This document shows positions 1 through 8,737 of a DNA stretch of 64,000 nt, in pieces. Made by a program: the position numbers and the translations under genes. The stretch is taken from the NCBI GenBank assembly GCA_025462735.1, contig JAOAPC010000010.1, forward strand, positions 124,001 to 188,000, read 5' to 3'. Numbering within the stretch: position 1 is the stretch's first letter; every line of letters starts with the position of its first letter. The notes under the pieces were generated by a model. That model saw nothing but the letters and a program-made list of their open reading frames with translations, made no database searches and was not told the origin of the DNA. This DNA is from Acidobacteriaceae bacterium. Lineage in GTDB: Bacteria; Acidobacteriota; Terriglobia; Terriglobales; Acidobacteriaceae.

Positions 1-293
1 ATGAATTGCTGAACTGTCTGCCGCGCGCGCTCGTGCTCCGCCGTCGCAAGCTCAGAAAGAAAATGGACGCCGCGATGGATATTGGCATTCTCCAGCTCGT
101 AATAGCGGGACAGGGCATCAATAACTACGCGCGGCTTCTGCGAAGTGGCGGCATTATCTAGATAAACCAGCTTCTTTCCGCGAACATCACGGGCCAGGAT
201 AGGAAAGTCACGGCGTATTTTCTCGACATCAAAACCAGTCGCAAACGCGCGCGCGCTGGATCCAGTCGACGGTAGTTTTGCAGCGGTCGTCAC
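1..293 (-). CDS. sufS: Cysteine desulfurase SufS, N-terminal part (runs off left edge)
   Basis: Reading leftward from a GTG at 293-291, 97 codons are visible before the window ends. The frame contains [11 protein letters not shown], the conserved N-terminal stretch of the SufS/CsdA class of PLP-dependent cysteine desulfurases, then the helix ending [13 protein letters not shown]. The catalytic Lys and Cys lie outside the window. The GTG overlaps the TGA stop of sufD (GTGA), so the two are translationally coupled. By family, the enzyme takes sulfur from cysteine and passes it to the SufBCD scaffold. It is the last visible gene of the suf operon. Confidence 0.9.
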   Translation of the reverse strand, partial: MTTAAKLPSTGSSARAFATGFDVEKIRRDFPILARDVRGKKLVYLDNAATSQKPRVVIDALSRYYELENANIHRGVHFLSELATAEHERARQTVQQF

Positions 294-1675
294 CCGATCT
301 CCTCCAAGTTCCTGCCGGCATCCACACCGACTGTGGCACCTGGCAATCGTGTCACTGAATTTGCGATCTGCAACAGATGCACGTGAATCAGTTTTTCCAC
401 GTGTTCGCGCGCGCCGCCCTCGGCCATGCGATCCAGACACTCGTTTGCAAAAGCCAAAAGCAAAAGTTTGCGTGCGGCGATCTCATCAATTCCGCGAGAG
501 CGCAGATAAAATAGCGCGTTCTCTTCAATCTGCCCGATGGTCGCGCCGTGCGTGCACTTCACATCATCGGCGTAGATTTCGAGTTGCGGCTTGGTGTCGA
601 TTCGAGCATCGTCGGAAAGCAACAGATTACGATTGGTCTGCTTGGCGTCGGTCTTCTGCGCGTCCTTGTGAACAATGATGCGGCCGTGAAACACGCCATG
701 CGCATGGTCATCCAGAATTCCGTTGTAGAATTGCCGGCTGGCGCAGTGCGGGCTGGCGTGCTCGACCAACATGTAGTTGTCGAGATGCTGCCGGCCGTTG
801 CCAATAAACAGGCCGTTGATCAGGCACTCTCCCCCTTCGCCGGCCAGAACCGGGTGCACGTTGTTTCGCACCAGGCCTCCGCCGAAAAGCACCGAGTGTG
901 ATGACACATTCGCGCTTCTTCCCTGCTGGATTCGCAAAGTGGAGATGTTGAAAGCTTGGCGATGCTCACGCTCGACCATGTAGTGCGAGACCACCGCGTT
1001 TTCCCCGGCTACCAACTCTGTGGCGGTGTTGGAGAAAGCGGGAGTCTCTCCGATAGAAACGTAGTCTTCCACGATCGTGGCCTGGGCTTCGTCACCAACC
1101 ACAATCAGATTTCGTGGGTGGGTCATGACCGGTTTGTCACTTGTGGTCGAAATGAACAGCAGATAAATGGGATCGGTGAGGACGACACCTCTGCGGACGT
1201 GAACATAAGCTCCATCTTCCGCAAAAGCTGTATTCAACGCAGAAAAAACATCTCGCTGGATATTCAGATAGCGCCCAAGATGCGATTCCACGTCACTCGA
1301 GTTGGCACTGAGTTCCTCGCCCAAGGAGTTGACGCTTACGCCTGCCGGTAACTGACCAATTGACGAAAGCTCCCGGGCAAATCGCCCATTTACGAAGATC
1401 AGGTGACAGCCAGGGCCGTCGACTCCGAATTGTTCCACTTCACGTTTAGAAACTTTGGCATCGCGCGCCAGTTCAAAAGGCGTCTTCGCGATCGCAGAGA
1501 CGTTGGTGAAGCGCCAGTCTTCGTCGTGCGTGGTAGGAAAGCCGACCTCGCAGAATCGCGCAAATGCACTCTCACGCAACTCACGCAGCCAGGGCAGATC
1601 GCGCCCAGCAGCACGCTTCTGAAATTCGGTGAAGCTCTCTAAGTAAGTGCCGAGTTGTTCGGTTGCAGCAATCAC
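290..1675 (-). CDS. sufD: Fe-S cluster assembly protein SufD
   Basis: 461 residues, normal for SufD. The C-terminal two thirds are the SufBD beta-helix core, with stretches such as [20 protein letters not shown] and the [10 protein letters not shown] segment near residues 375-385, which carries the His conserved in SufD. SufD pairs with SufB and SufC as the SufBC2D scaffold that builds Fe-S clusters in the cytoplasm. It lies 15 bp after sufC and overlaps sufS by four bases. Order and spacing show one transcript, regulator-sufB-sufC-sufD-sufS. Confidence 0.95.
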   Translation of the reverse strand: MIAATEQLGTYLESFTEFQKRAAGRDLPWLRELRESAFARFCEVGFPTTHDEDWRFTNVSAIAKTPFELARDAKVSKREVEQFGVDGPGCHLIFVNGRFARELSSIGQLPAGVSVNSLGEELSANSSDVESHLGRYLNIQRDVFSALNTAFAEDGAYVHVRRGVVLTDPIYLLFISTTSDKPVMTHPRNLIVVGDEAQATIVEDYVSIGETPAFSNTATELVAGENAVVSHYMVEREHRQAFNISTLRIQQGRSANVSSHSVLFGGGLVRNNVHPVLAGEGGECLINGLFIGNGRQHLDNYMLVEHASPHCASRQFYNGILDDHAHGVFHGRIIVHKDAQKTDAKQTNRNLLLSDDARIDTKPQLEIYADDVKCTHGATIGQIEENALFYLRSRGIDEIAARKLLLLAFANECLDRMAEGGAREHVEKLIHVHLLQIANSVTRLPGATVGVDAGRNLEEIG

Positions 1676-1690
1676 GTCTTCTTTTTCCTT

Positions 1691-2434
1691 TTAAGCGGGA
1701 ACAGCGTAGCCTGTTTCTTCAAGCTCTAGCGCCAGTTCAGGCCCGCCGGAACGCACAATCCGGCCATTCACCAGCACGTGAACAAAATCCGGAACAATGT
1801 AGTTCAACAAGCGCTGATAATGCGTAACCACGATCATCGCCCGCTCTGGGCCGCGCAATGTATTCACCCCTTTGGCAACGATTCTGAGCGCGTCAATATC
1901 CAGACCTGAGTCAGTCTCATCGAGGACCGCCAGTTTTGGTTCGAGCAGCGCCATTTGCAGGATCTCGTTGCGCTTCTTTTCGCCACCGGAAAAGCCTTCG
2001 TTCACCGAACGGTTCAGCAGCTTCTCGTCCATTTCCAGCAGCTTCAGTTTTTCGCGGAAGAGCGGGAGGAAATCCATTGCATCCATTTCGTCCAGCCCGT
2101 GATACTTGCGGATCGCGTTGAGCGCCGAGCGCATGAAATATGCGTTGCCGATTCCGGGAATTTCCACGGGATACTGAAAGGCTAAAAAGACGCCTTCGCA
2201 GGCTGCGTCTTCTGCTTTCATCGCCAGGAGATCTTTGCCGTTGTAGAGAATCTCGCCGGCAGTGACTTCGTATGCCTCACGTCGCGCGAGCACTTGCGCG
2301 AGCGTGCTCTTTCCCGAGCCGTTCGGGCCCATGATCGAGTGCACCTCGCCCGCATTTACGGCGAGGTCAATTCCCTTTAGGATCTCGTGGTTGTCAACGC
2401 TGACGTGCAGATTCTTGATTTCCAGTAGGCTCAT
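1691..2434 (-). CDS. sufC: Fe-S assembly ATPase SufC
   Basis: 247-residue ABC-type ATPase. Walker A is GPNGSGKST near residue 36, the signature is SGGEKKRNE near 150, and Walker B leads into DETDSGLD, a SufC hallmark. It energises the SufB-SufD scaffold. A 131-bp spacer separates it from sufB, wider than the other junctions of this operon, and that spacer contains a hairpin-forming dispersed repeat (2522-2554). Confidence 0.97.
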   Translation of the reverse strand: MSLLEIKNLHVSVDNHEILKGIDLAVNAGEVHSIMGPNGSGKSTLAQVLARREAYEVTAGEILYNGKDLLAMKAEDAACEGVFLAFQYPVEIPGIGNAYFMRSALNAIRKYHGLDEMDAMDFLPLFREKLKLLEMDEKLLNRSVNEGFSGGEKKRNEILQMALLEPKLAVLDETDSGLDIDALRIVAKGVNTLRGPERAMIVVTHYQRLLNYIVPDFVHVLVNGRIVRSGGPELALELEETGYAVPA

Positions 2435-2506
2435 TCGTATTCCTTAATTCCTCAGTGGATCTACGAGCGTCATCTCCCGTAGACAATTGAACTTGATGAC
2501 TACAGG

Positions 2507-2556
2507 CGAAACGCCGGGTGCCCTACCCTTCTCGCGTTCTTTGCGAGAGGTGGGTC
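2507..2556. repeat. Hairpin-forming dispersed repeat in the sufB-sufC spacer
   Basis: Arms at about 2522-2535 and 2542-2554 (CCTACCCTTCTCGC against GCGAGAGGTGGG) pair around a short loop. The preceding CGCCGGGTGCC resembles a dispersed intergenic element that I recall from acidobacterial genomes; that identification is from memory. It lies inside the operon and could act as an RNA stem between sufB and sufC. Confidence 0.55.
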
Positions 2557-2565
2557 TCGCAAAAC

Positions 2566-4023
2566 TTATCCGACACTGCCTTCCAAACTGACGCTCAGCA
2601 GCTTCTGCGCTTCGACCGCGAACTCCATTGGCAACTCGCGAAACACGCGCTTGCAAAAACCGTTCACGATCATGGAGACCGCGTCTTCAGCTTTTAGCCC
2701 GCGCTGCCGGAGATAAAACATCTGGTCTTCGCCGATCTTGGAAGTCGAGGCCTCGTGCTCCATGCGCGCGCTGGAATTTCTCACCTCTATATATGGGAAG
2801 GTGTGCGCGCCACACTTATCGCCAATCAGCAGCGAGTCGCACTGGGTGTAATTCCGCGCTCCCGTCGCGCCTTTGAGTATCTTTACCTGGCCGCGATAGG
2901 TGTTCTGCCCGTGACCCGCGGAGATACCCTTGGCCACGATTGTGCTGCGCGTGTTCTTTCCGATGTGAATCATCTTCGTGCCGGTGTCGGCCTGCTGATA
3001 ATTATTGGTCAGCGCAACCGAGTAGAATTCGCCCACAGAGTTATCGCCCTGCAGAATGCAGCTGGGATATTTCCAGGTGATCGCCGATCCAGTCTCAACC
3101 TGAGTCCACGAAATCTTCGAATTCACCCCCGCGCACTTGCCGCGCTTGGTGACGAAGTTATAGATTCCGCCCTTGCCTTGCTTGTCTCCGGGATACCAAT
3201 TCTGGACGGTCGAGTACTTGATCTGCGAGTTGTCCAGCGCAACCAGCTCGACCACCGCGGCGTGCAACTGGTTCTCATCGCGAATCGGAGCAGTACAACC
3301 TTCGAGGTAGCTGACGGAAGCGCCTTCGTCGGCAACGATCAGCGTACGCTCGAACTGTCCGGTTTCGGCCGCGTTGATACGGAAGTAGGTCGAGAGCTCC
3401 ATAGGACAGCGAACTCCCTTGGGCACATATACAAATGACCCGTCGCTGAAGACCGCCGCATTCAGCGCCGCAAAGAAGTTGTCGGTATACGGAACCACCG
3501 AACCCAAATACTTCTTAACGAGCTCGGGATGATTGCGAACTGCCTCCGAGAACGAACAGAAAATAATTCCCAGTTCCGCCAGTTTTCCTTTGAACGTAGT
3601 CGCGACCGAGACGCTATCAAACACTGCATCGACAGCGACTCCCGCGAGCATCTTCTGTTCCTGCAACGGAATTCCCAGCTTTTCATACGTGCGCAGAATT
3701 TCCGGATCGAGTTGGTCTAGGCTTTCCAGACGCGGCTTCTGCTTGGGCGCCGAGTAGTACACCATGTTCTGATAGTCGATTGCCGGGTACATCACGTTTG
3801 CCCACTTCGGCTCGGCCTGCGACTTCTCGAGCGCAGCCCAATGCCGGTAAGCCCTGAGCCGCCACTCCAGCATGAATTCCGGTTCCTGCTTCTTGGTCGA
3901 AATCAGGCGAATGACGTCTTCGTCCAGGCCCTTGGGGATCCGTTCTTCTTCAATGTCGGTGATGAAGCCCCATTTGTATTCCTGTTGGGCCAGATCTCGA
4001 ATTGTGTCGAGGTTCGTGCTCAT
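2566..4023 (-). CDS. sufB: Fe-S cluster assembly protein SufB
   Basis: 485 residues, the expected length. It shows the SufB N-terminal region ([18 protein letters not shown]), the [28 protein letters not shown] block, and the conserved C-terminal core with [21 protein letters not shown], including the Cys used in cluster building. It is the scaffold partner of SufC and SufD. Its ATG overlaps the stop of the upstream Rrf2 regulator gene (ATGA, 4020-4023), so regulator and SufB are coupled. Confidence 0.97.
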   Translation of the reverse strand: MSTNLDTIRDLAQQEYKWGFITDIEEERIPKGLDEDVIRLISTKKQEPEFMLEWRLRAYRHWAALEKSQAEPKWANVMYPAIDYQNMVYYSAPKQKPRLESLDQLDPEILRTYEKLGIPLQEQKMLAGVAVDAVFDSVSVATTFKGKLAELGIIFCSFSEAVRNHPELVKKYLGSVVPYTDNFFAALNAAVFSDGSFVYVPKGVRCPMELSTYFRINAAETGQFERTLIVADEGASVSYLEGCTAPIRDENQLHAAVVELVALDNSQIKYSTVQNWYPGDKQGKGGIYNFVTKRGKCAGVNSKISWTQVETGSAITWKYPSCILQGDNSVGEFYSVALTNNYQQADTGTKMIHIGKNTRSTIVAKGISAGHGQNTYRGQVKILKGATGARNYTQCDSLLIGDKCGAHTFPYIEVRNSSARMEHEASTSKIGEDQMFYLRQRGLKAEDAVSMIVNGFCKRVFRELPMEFAVEAQKLLSVSLEGSVG

Positions 4024-4502
4024 TGCGTGCTCCCTGAGATTCGGCTGATGCCGGGGACCAGGTTCCCCCGCTCATCTCGAATAGCTATCAATTGCAAAGG
4101 ATGAATCAGGTCCGCCAGCGTGAGTTTCTCCAGCGCACCTCGTACCACTTGGCTGATCATCTGCTGATTTCTTTTGATGGGACAGGATGGCTCTAAGTCG
4201 CACAATCCGGAAATATCTGTCGTGCATTCCGTCAAACCAATCGGCCCTTCAAACGCAGAGATGATTTCAGCCACTGAAATGTCGCGTGCATCGCGCGCCA
4301 GTGTATATCCGCCCTTAATGCCGCGATGCGATACCAAAAATCCGCTTTGCAGCAGGACCTTCAAAAGCTTGCTGACCGTCGGCAAGGGCAGCTTGGATTG
4401 CGCTGCCAAGTCGCGAGCCGTGCGGAGCCCCTGCTCGTCACCCTTTGCGACGTAGCTCATTAAGACCAGCCCGTAATCGGTTAATTTTCCAAGCCTGATC
4501 AT
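4020..4502 (-). CDS. Rrf2-family Fe-S responsive regulator of the suf operon
   Basis: 160 residues with the Rrf2 winged helix ([19 protein letters not shown], then an HTH around residues 29-60). A three-Cys cluster near residues 95-110 (C-x8-C-x6-C, ending CPIK) is typical of Rrf2 proteins that bind an Fe-S cluster, such as IscR and SUF-specific regulators. First gene of the suf operon, overlapping sufB, so autoregulation is expected. A palindrome 39 bp upstream of its start is the obvious operator. It is closer to the SUF-type regulators than to IscR itself; no symbol is assigned. Confidence 0.9.
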   Translation of the reverse strand: MIRLGKLTDYGLVLMSYVAKGDEQGLRTARDLAAQSKLPLPTVSKLLKVLLQSGFLVSHRGIKGGYTLARDARDISVAEIISAFEGPIGLTECTTDISGLCDLEPSCPIKRNQQMISQVVRGALEKLTLADLIHPLQLIAIRDERGNLVPGISRISGSTQ

Positions 4503-4537
4503 GCTGAAAGCACTCTAAAACGCCCTCTACTCTGGAT

Positions 4538-4567
4538 ATAGTACTAAATCAGTACAGTTTGATTATA
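4538..4567 (-). promoter_or_regulatory. Candidate operator and promoter of the suf operon
   Basis: GTACT at 4541-4545 and AGTAC at 4551-4555 form a perfect inverted repeat with a 5-bp spacer, 39 bp upstream of the Rrf2 start. On the minus strand TATAAT-like and TACTAT-like hexamers flank it, so a bound regulator would block RNA polymerase. It does not match the E. coli IscR type 1 box. Assignment to the adjacent Rrf2 protein is by position. Confidence 0.5.
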
Positions 4568-4800
4568 AAGTTCCCTGGGGGTGCCCGCAAGGGCAAATCA
4601 AGAAATCACCGGATCGGAAAGAGGGAAAAAGACGAACCTAAATGGTTGCAGGTTGCAAAGTTACGCACATTCGCTTCGCCGTCGAACCCGAATAGACCAG
4701 ACCGGCACCCGCCTGTATTCCTAAGTAGCTCAATGAATTCCGAACCAACTCCCCAGTTTGGAACTATTGGCAGACTGCTTGCATCTGTTGTGGTAAGAGC

Positions 4801-5643
4801 ATGATAGGGGCGTGGTCCATGCCGCACACCCAGATACGCGGCTGGCTTTTCGCGAACGGTCTCGGCAGAAGCCTCCTCAGCAAGACATGGCTGCCGATCC
4901 TTGTTTCTGTGTTTTGCTCCATCCTTAGCGGTGTCGCGCATTCCGCCGATAGTGCCCAGCCGGGTGCGCCCGCAGCCACGTCCGATCCTGCCATCGTTAT
5001 CGGCTTTGTCGGTGGTCACGTGCACCATGACGATCTTCGCCACGCGGAAGTGCAGCTGGCAAAGAAACTCGGTGCCGAATACGGCAGTCGCGCGCATGTG
5101 GGAATTTACGAAAATCGACGCCGGCAAGATGCTCATCTGTCAGTTCTCAAGTGGCTGGATGCCGATAGCGACAGCAAAATCTCCGACTACGAGAAGCGAC
5201 GGGCCCGGATCATCCTTTACGGTCACAGTTGGGGAGCGTCGGCAGTGGTGGAGCTAGCCCGGGAGCTGCAAAAAGATCGAATTCCTGTCGTACTCACGAT
5301 TCAGGTCGATAGCGTCACTAGATTCGGCGAGGATGACCACCTTATTCCCGCGAACGTGGCCCTGGCAGTCAATTTTTACCAAACCGGCGGCGTGCTCCAC
5401 GGCAATCGTGAAATCGTCGCCGCAGACCCTGGCCACACCTCGATCCTCGGAGACTTCCGCTTCGACTACAAGAGACAGCCTGAGCCCTGCTCCACCTACC
5501 CGTGGTTCGCGCGTCATTTTATGAAGGGGCACACCTCGATAGAGTGTGATCCCAACGTGTGGTCGCGGATCGAAGCTCTCATCAGCGAATACCTGCTTCC
5601 GCCTCAACCCCAAGCGGCAGACACAATAACCAGAAGCTTTTAG
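4801..5643 (+). CDS. Secreted alpha/beta-hydrolase-fold protein
   Basis: 280 residues. A positively charged start followed by a hydrophobic run (WLPILVSVFCSILSGVAHSA, residues about 30-49) is a signal peptide. A nucleophile elbow GHSWGAS lies near residue 142 and a late His (DPGHTS, about 205) could complete a Ser-His-Asp triad. A DADSDSKISDYE stretch (about 119-130) looks like a calcium-binding or EF-hand-like loop. The substrate cannot be told from sequence. The ATG at 4801 is the longest start; the one at 4819 would also keep the signal peptide. The 298-bp gap upstream holds only the suf promoter and no gene I can support. Confidence 0.7.
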   Translation: MIGAWSMPHTQIRGWLFANGLGRSLLSKTWLPILVSVFCSILSGVAHSADSAQPGAPAATSDPAIVIGFVGGHVHHDDLRHAEVQLAKKLGAEYGSRAHVGIYENRRRQDAHLSVLKWLDADSDSKISDYEKRRARIILYGHSWGASAVVELARELQKDRIPVVLTIQVDSVTRFGEDDHLIPANVALAVNFYQTGGVLHGNREIVAADPGHTSILGDFRFDYKRQPEPCSTYPWFARHFMKGHTSIECDPNVWSRIEALISEYLLPPQPQAADTITRSF

Positions 5644-5772
5644 GAAGCCGCGTAACCCCGACGCCCTCGTCCGGGGGATCTCCATCCAGTCAATGGTCCC
5701 AGTCTGCTTGTGGGTGGACGTGGACTTCCGCCCTTACATCCCTCTATTTCATATTCCAGTTCTGCATATTTA

Positions 5773-5787
5773 CTTGCACTTTGCAAG
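5773..5787. promoter_or_regulatory. Inverted repeat, candidate HxlR operator
   Basis: CTTGCA-CTT-TGCAAG is a perfect 6-bp inverted repeat with a 3-bp spacer, 25 bp before the GTG start of the HxlR gene. HxlR/MarR-like winged-helix dimers bind such short palindromes near their own promoters. Autoregulation is inferred from position. Confidence 0.45.
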
Positions 5788-5811
5788 CTAGATTTGCTAA
5801 GTTGTCCAGCG

Positions 5812-6285
5812 GTGCCCCAGAAGTTGAAGTCGAAGCAGTTGAAGTCGAAACGTCGATCCGGATGTCCAGTGAGCGTTTCACTGGAGGTTTTTGGGGACCA
5901 CTGGTCGCTCCTGATCGTTCGTGATCTCATGATCCGTGGCTACCGTACTTTTAAGGAGTTTGAGGAATCGGGTGAAGGCGTGGCGACAAATATTTTGGCG
6001 GACCGGCTTGAGAAGCTCGAATCCACAGGAATAATTACGACCGAGGTAGACGAAGCCGACCGTCGAAGGGTAAATTACCGCCTTACGCAAAAAGGTATTG
6101 ATCTCGCGCCGGTGCTGCTGGAGTTGCTGATTTGGGGAGCGCGGCACGAGAACACAGAAGTGCCTTGCGCCCTGATCGAGCAAATGGCGCAAAACCGCGA
6201 AGCTCTGCTCCACGAAATCCGGCGACGCTGGCGAGCGCGCGACCCGAGACCATTGCAAATCAACGGCCGCTGGGTTTGGCCGTGA
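5812..6285 (+). CDS. HxlR-family transcriptional regulator
   Basis: HxlR winged helix: CPVSVSLEVFGDHWSLLIVRDLM, then FKEFEESGEGVATNILADRLEKLESTGI, and a wing ending in YRLTQKG. HxlR proteins start only a few residues before the CP motif, so I place the start at the GTG at 5812 (157 codons). An in-frame ATG at 5710 would add an unlikely tail that translates through the operator. No strong Shine-Dalgarno is visible. The Cys at the head of the domain is a usual redox-sensing position in this family. The target may be the next gene, 77 bp downstream. Confidence 0.85.
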   Translation: MPQKLKSKQLKSKRRSGCPVSVSLEVFGDHWSLLIVRDLMIRGYRTFKEFEESGEGVATNILADRLEKLESTGIITTEVDEADRRRVNYRLTQKGIDLAPVLLELLIWGARHENTEVPCALIEQMAQNREALLHEIRRRWRARDPRPLQINGRWVWP

Positions 6286-6362
6286 GACGTCGTCGCTCTG
6301 ATCGACCATGTTCTGATCACCATCGTTCTTAATGTCGTTCTCAATCATGAAAGGAGCTGTAA

Positions 6363-7544
6363 ATGAGCAAAGTTCGAGTCCTGGCTGGCACACGAAAAGG
6401 CGCATTCATACTTACTTCAGACGGCAAGCGCGAGAAATGGGACGTCAGCGGGCCACACTTCGCTGGGTGGGAGATGTACCACCTAAAAGGATCGCCTGCA
6501 GATCCGAATCGTATTTATGCCTCGCAGACGAGCGGCTGGTTCGGCCAAATTATTCAGCGGTCGGACGATGGTGGCAAAACGTGGCACCAGCCGGGCACGC
6601 CTCCCGGAGAAAAGCCAGAGCCCGGCCCCCCGAAGGCAGCCAGCAACAAGTTCGCTTACGACACGTCGGCTGAGTCCGGCAAGCCGCTCACCACTCATCA
6701 GTGGTATGACGGCACGCAGCATCCGTGGGAGTTCAAGCGGGTGTGGCATCTCGAGCCCTCGCTTAGCGATCCCGACACGGTTTACGCCGGGGTGGAAGAC
6801 GCTGCCCTGTTTCGCTCGATCGATGGCGGCGAAAACTGGAAGGAACTCTCCGGCTTGCGCGGCCACGGCACCGGCCCCAAGTGGCAGCCGGGCGCGGGTG
6901 GCCTGTGCCTACACACGATACTTCTTGATCCGAAAAATGCCAAGCGGATGTGGATTGCGATTTCAGCAGCAGGCGCGTTTCGCACCGACGACGGCGGCCA
7001 AAGCTGGAAGCCGATCAACCGTGGTCTGCGTTCGCAATACATACCTGATCCCAACGCCGAAATCGGCCATTGCGTGCACCACATCGCGATGAATCCCTCG
7101 CGCCCCGGCGTACTTTTCATGCAGAAGCACTGGGACGTAATGCGCAGCGACAACGCCGGAGACGACTGGAAGGAAGTCAGCGGCAACCTGCCGACGGACT
7201 TCGGCTTTGCTATTGATGTCCACGCTCACGAACCGGAGACGATTTATGTCGTCCCCATTAAGAGTGATTCCGAGCACTTCGTACACGACGGCAAGCTGCG
7301 TGTCTTCCGCAGCCGCACCGGAGGCAACGAATGGGAACCGCTAACCAAAGGGCTGCCGCAAAAAGATTGCTATGTGAACGTGCTGCGCGATGCTATGGCC
7401 GTCGATTCTCTGGATAAATGCGGAATCTATTTCGGGACGACGGGCGGCCAGGTTTACGCCTCAGCCGACGCGGGCGATAGCTGGAACCCGATTGTGCGCG
7501 ATTTGCCGGCGGTGCTGAGCGTGGAGGTGCAGACGCTGAGGTGA
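6363..7544 (+). CDS. BNR/Asp-box beta-propeller protein (exo-alpha-sialidase-like fold)
   Basis: 393 residues. At least four Asp-box repeats are spaced along the chain (SDDGGKTW about 62, SIDGGENW about 154, TDDGGQSW about 208, SADAGDSW about 370), as in sialidase/sortilin-type propellers. There is no signal peptide, so it is probably cytoplasmic, and sialidase activity should not be assumed. In other genomes, as I recall, this subfamily sits beside a MoaD/ThiS-like gene; one is present here but 55 kb away (62099-62395). Confidence 0.8.
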   Translation: MSKVRVLAGTRKGAFILTSDGKREKWDVSGPHFAGWEMYHLKGSPADPNRIYASQTSGWFGQIIQRSDDGGKTWHQPGTPPGEKPEPGPPKAASNKFAYDTSAESGKPLTTHQWYDGTQHPWEFKRVWHLEPSLSDPDTVYAGVEDAALFRSIDGGENWKELSGLRGHGTGPKWQPGAGGLCLHTILLDPKNAKRMWIAISAAGAFRTDDGGQSWKPINRGLRSQYIPDPNAEIGHCVHHIAMNPSRPGVLFMQKHWDVMRSDNAGDDWKEVSGNLPTDFGFAIDVHAHEPETIYVVPIKSDSEHFVHDGKLRVFRSRTGGNEWEPLTKGLPQKDCYVNVLRDAMAVDSLDKCGIYFGTTGGQVYASADAGDSWNPIVRDLPAVLSVEVQTLR

Positions 7545-7629
7545 TCCGTGCTAACTAGGCACAATTCCGGCCTGAAGACTGCAAATTCGTTATTTGTGAG
7601 TAGTACACTCGTGTGGCTCGGAGGTGAAT

Positions 7630-8607
7630 GTGCCAACCATACCAGCGTTCCTCACGATTTTGGCGCTACTGCTGAGTCCCTTGCCTGGCTGCGCGCAGGG
7701 ACTTCAGGATCAAACCCGTTCAATAGCAGTCAATGTCCTTGACTCACACGGTAGCGCGATTCGGGACTTGACGAAAGAAAACTTCCGGGTCCGAGTAAAC
7801 GGCAAACCTGCTGAGGTCCTCAGCGCGGAATACAGCCTCGCACCGAGAAGAATCGTCGTGCTGCTCGACACAAGCGGCAGCATGGCTGGAAACAGAAACA
7901 ATACGAAATGGCAGATTGCAAGAGAGGCCCTAACCGACGTAATAGCCACCACCCCCAAAAGTGTTCCGATTGCGTTGTTGGCCTTCTCTGACCGAATCAA
8001 CTCGACGTTCGGGTTTGAACAAGGAAGAGCAGCGATTGTAGACTGGCTTCGGCAAGGGCCAAGCCAACGCGAAAGGCTCAAAGGTCGTACGGCGCTCTTT
8101 GATGCTACTGTTGCCGCGATCAAACTACTGCAACCTCCGCAGCCCGGGGACTCGATTTACGCGATTACGGATGGGGGCGATGACGCCAGTACGGTTTCGG
8201 TACGCGACACCGAGAGAACAATGGTGCTTTCGGGTGTGCGGTTTTTTATTTTTTTACTTGCGGAGCCGTCAGTTACAGAGGAACAAAGATCCGGTTTGGA
8301 TTCAGTCACGCAGCTGGCGATCCGCAGCGGAGGATTTATCTTTGGCGCGCGCGCTCAAAGGCTCGATATGGACCTTGCCTACCCCAACACAGACGTGACA
8401 TACGATTACGATGAGGCCGCAAGAGAAAACATCAAATTATCTACGCAGGAGCTAAATATTCAGGTCAACGGTTTCTATATCCTGCAGCTTGCTGAGCCAT
8501 CGTCACGCAAGAACGGCAAAATCACCCTAGAAGTCCTCGACAAACCAGGCCGCTCGAGAAAAGACGTTGTGGTTAGCTACCCTCGAACGCTACCTGCTGC
8601 GAAGTAG
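7630..8607 (+). CDS. Secreted VWA-domain protein (acidobacterial VWFA-related type)
   Basis: About 325 residues. The signal peptide has a Cys at its end (LLLSPLPGCAQ), so it may be a lipoprotein. An N-terminal beta domain (DLTKENFRVRVNGKPAEV) is followed by a von Willebrand A domain with an intact MIDAS motif, DTSGSMAG, near residue 77. Acidobacteria encode many such proteins; their ligands are unknown. GGAGG at 7620-7624 is 5 nt before a GTG at 7630, which I prefer over the GTG at 7624 that overlaps the Shine-Dalgarno. Confidence 0.85.
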   Translation: MPTIPAFLTILALLLSPLPGCAQGLQDQTRSIAVNVLDSHGSAIRDLTKENFRVRVNGKPAEVLSAEYSLAPRRIVVLLDTSGSMAGNRNNTKWQIAREALTDVIATTPKSVPIALLAFSDRINSTFGFEQGRAAIVDWLRQGPSQRERLKGRTALFDATVAAIKLLQPPQPGDSIYAITDGGDDASTVSVRDTERTMVLSGVRFFIFLLAEPSVTEEQRSGLDSVTQLAIRSGGFIFGARAQRLDMDLAYPNTDVTYDYDEAARENIKLSTQELNIQVNGFYILQLAEPSSRKNGKITLEVLDKPGRSRKDVVVSYPRTLPAAK

Positions 8608-8737
8608 CACGCAACCACAACCTGGCCCACGTCGGCAGCAAGGTGCCGATTGAGTCACCGGCCCGACAACTAGCGTCAGTGCTCGATGTAGTCTTAGCAG
8701 AAATCTGTCCCGATATCGCCTTCGGCACGGCACGGAC

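Noticed and set aside
2755-3438. 227-codon plus-strand frame opposite sufB
   Set aside because: Entirely antisense to a highly conserved gene; composition is that of an opposite-strand shadow.
4606-5136. 176-codon frame opposite the secreted hydrolase
   Set aside because: Antisense to a gene with a signal peptide and a catalytic motif; no motif of its own.
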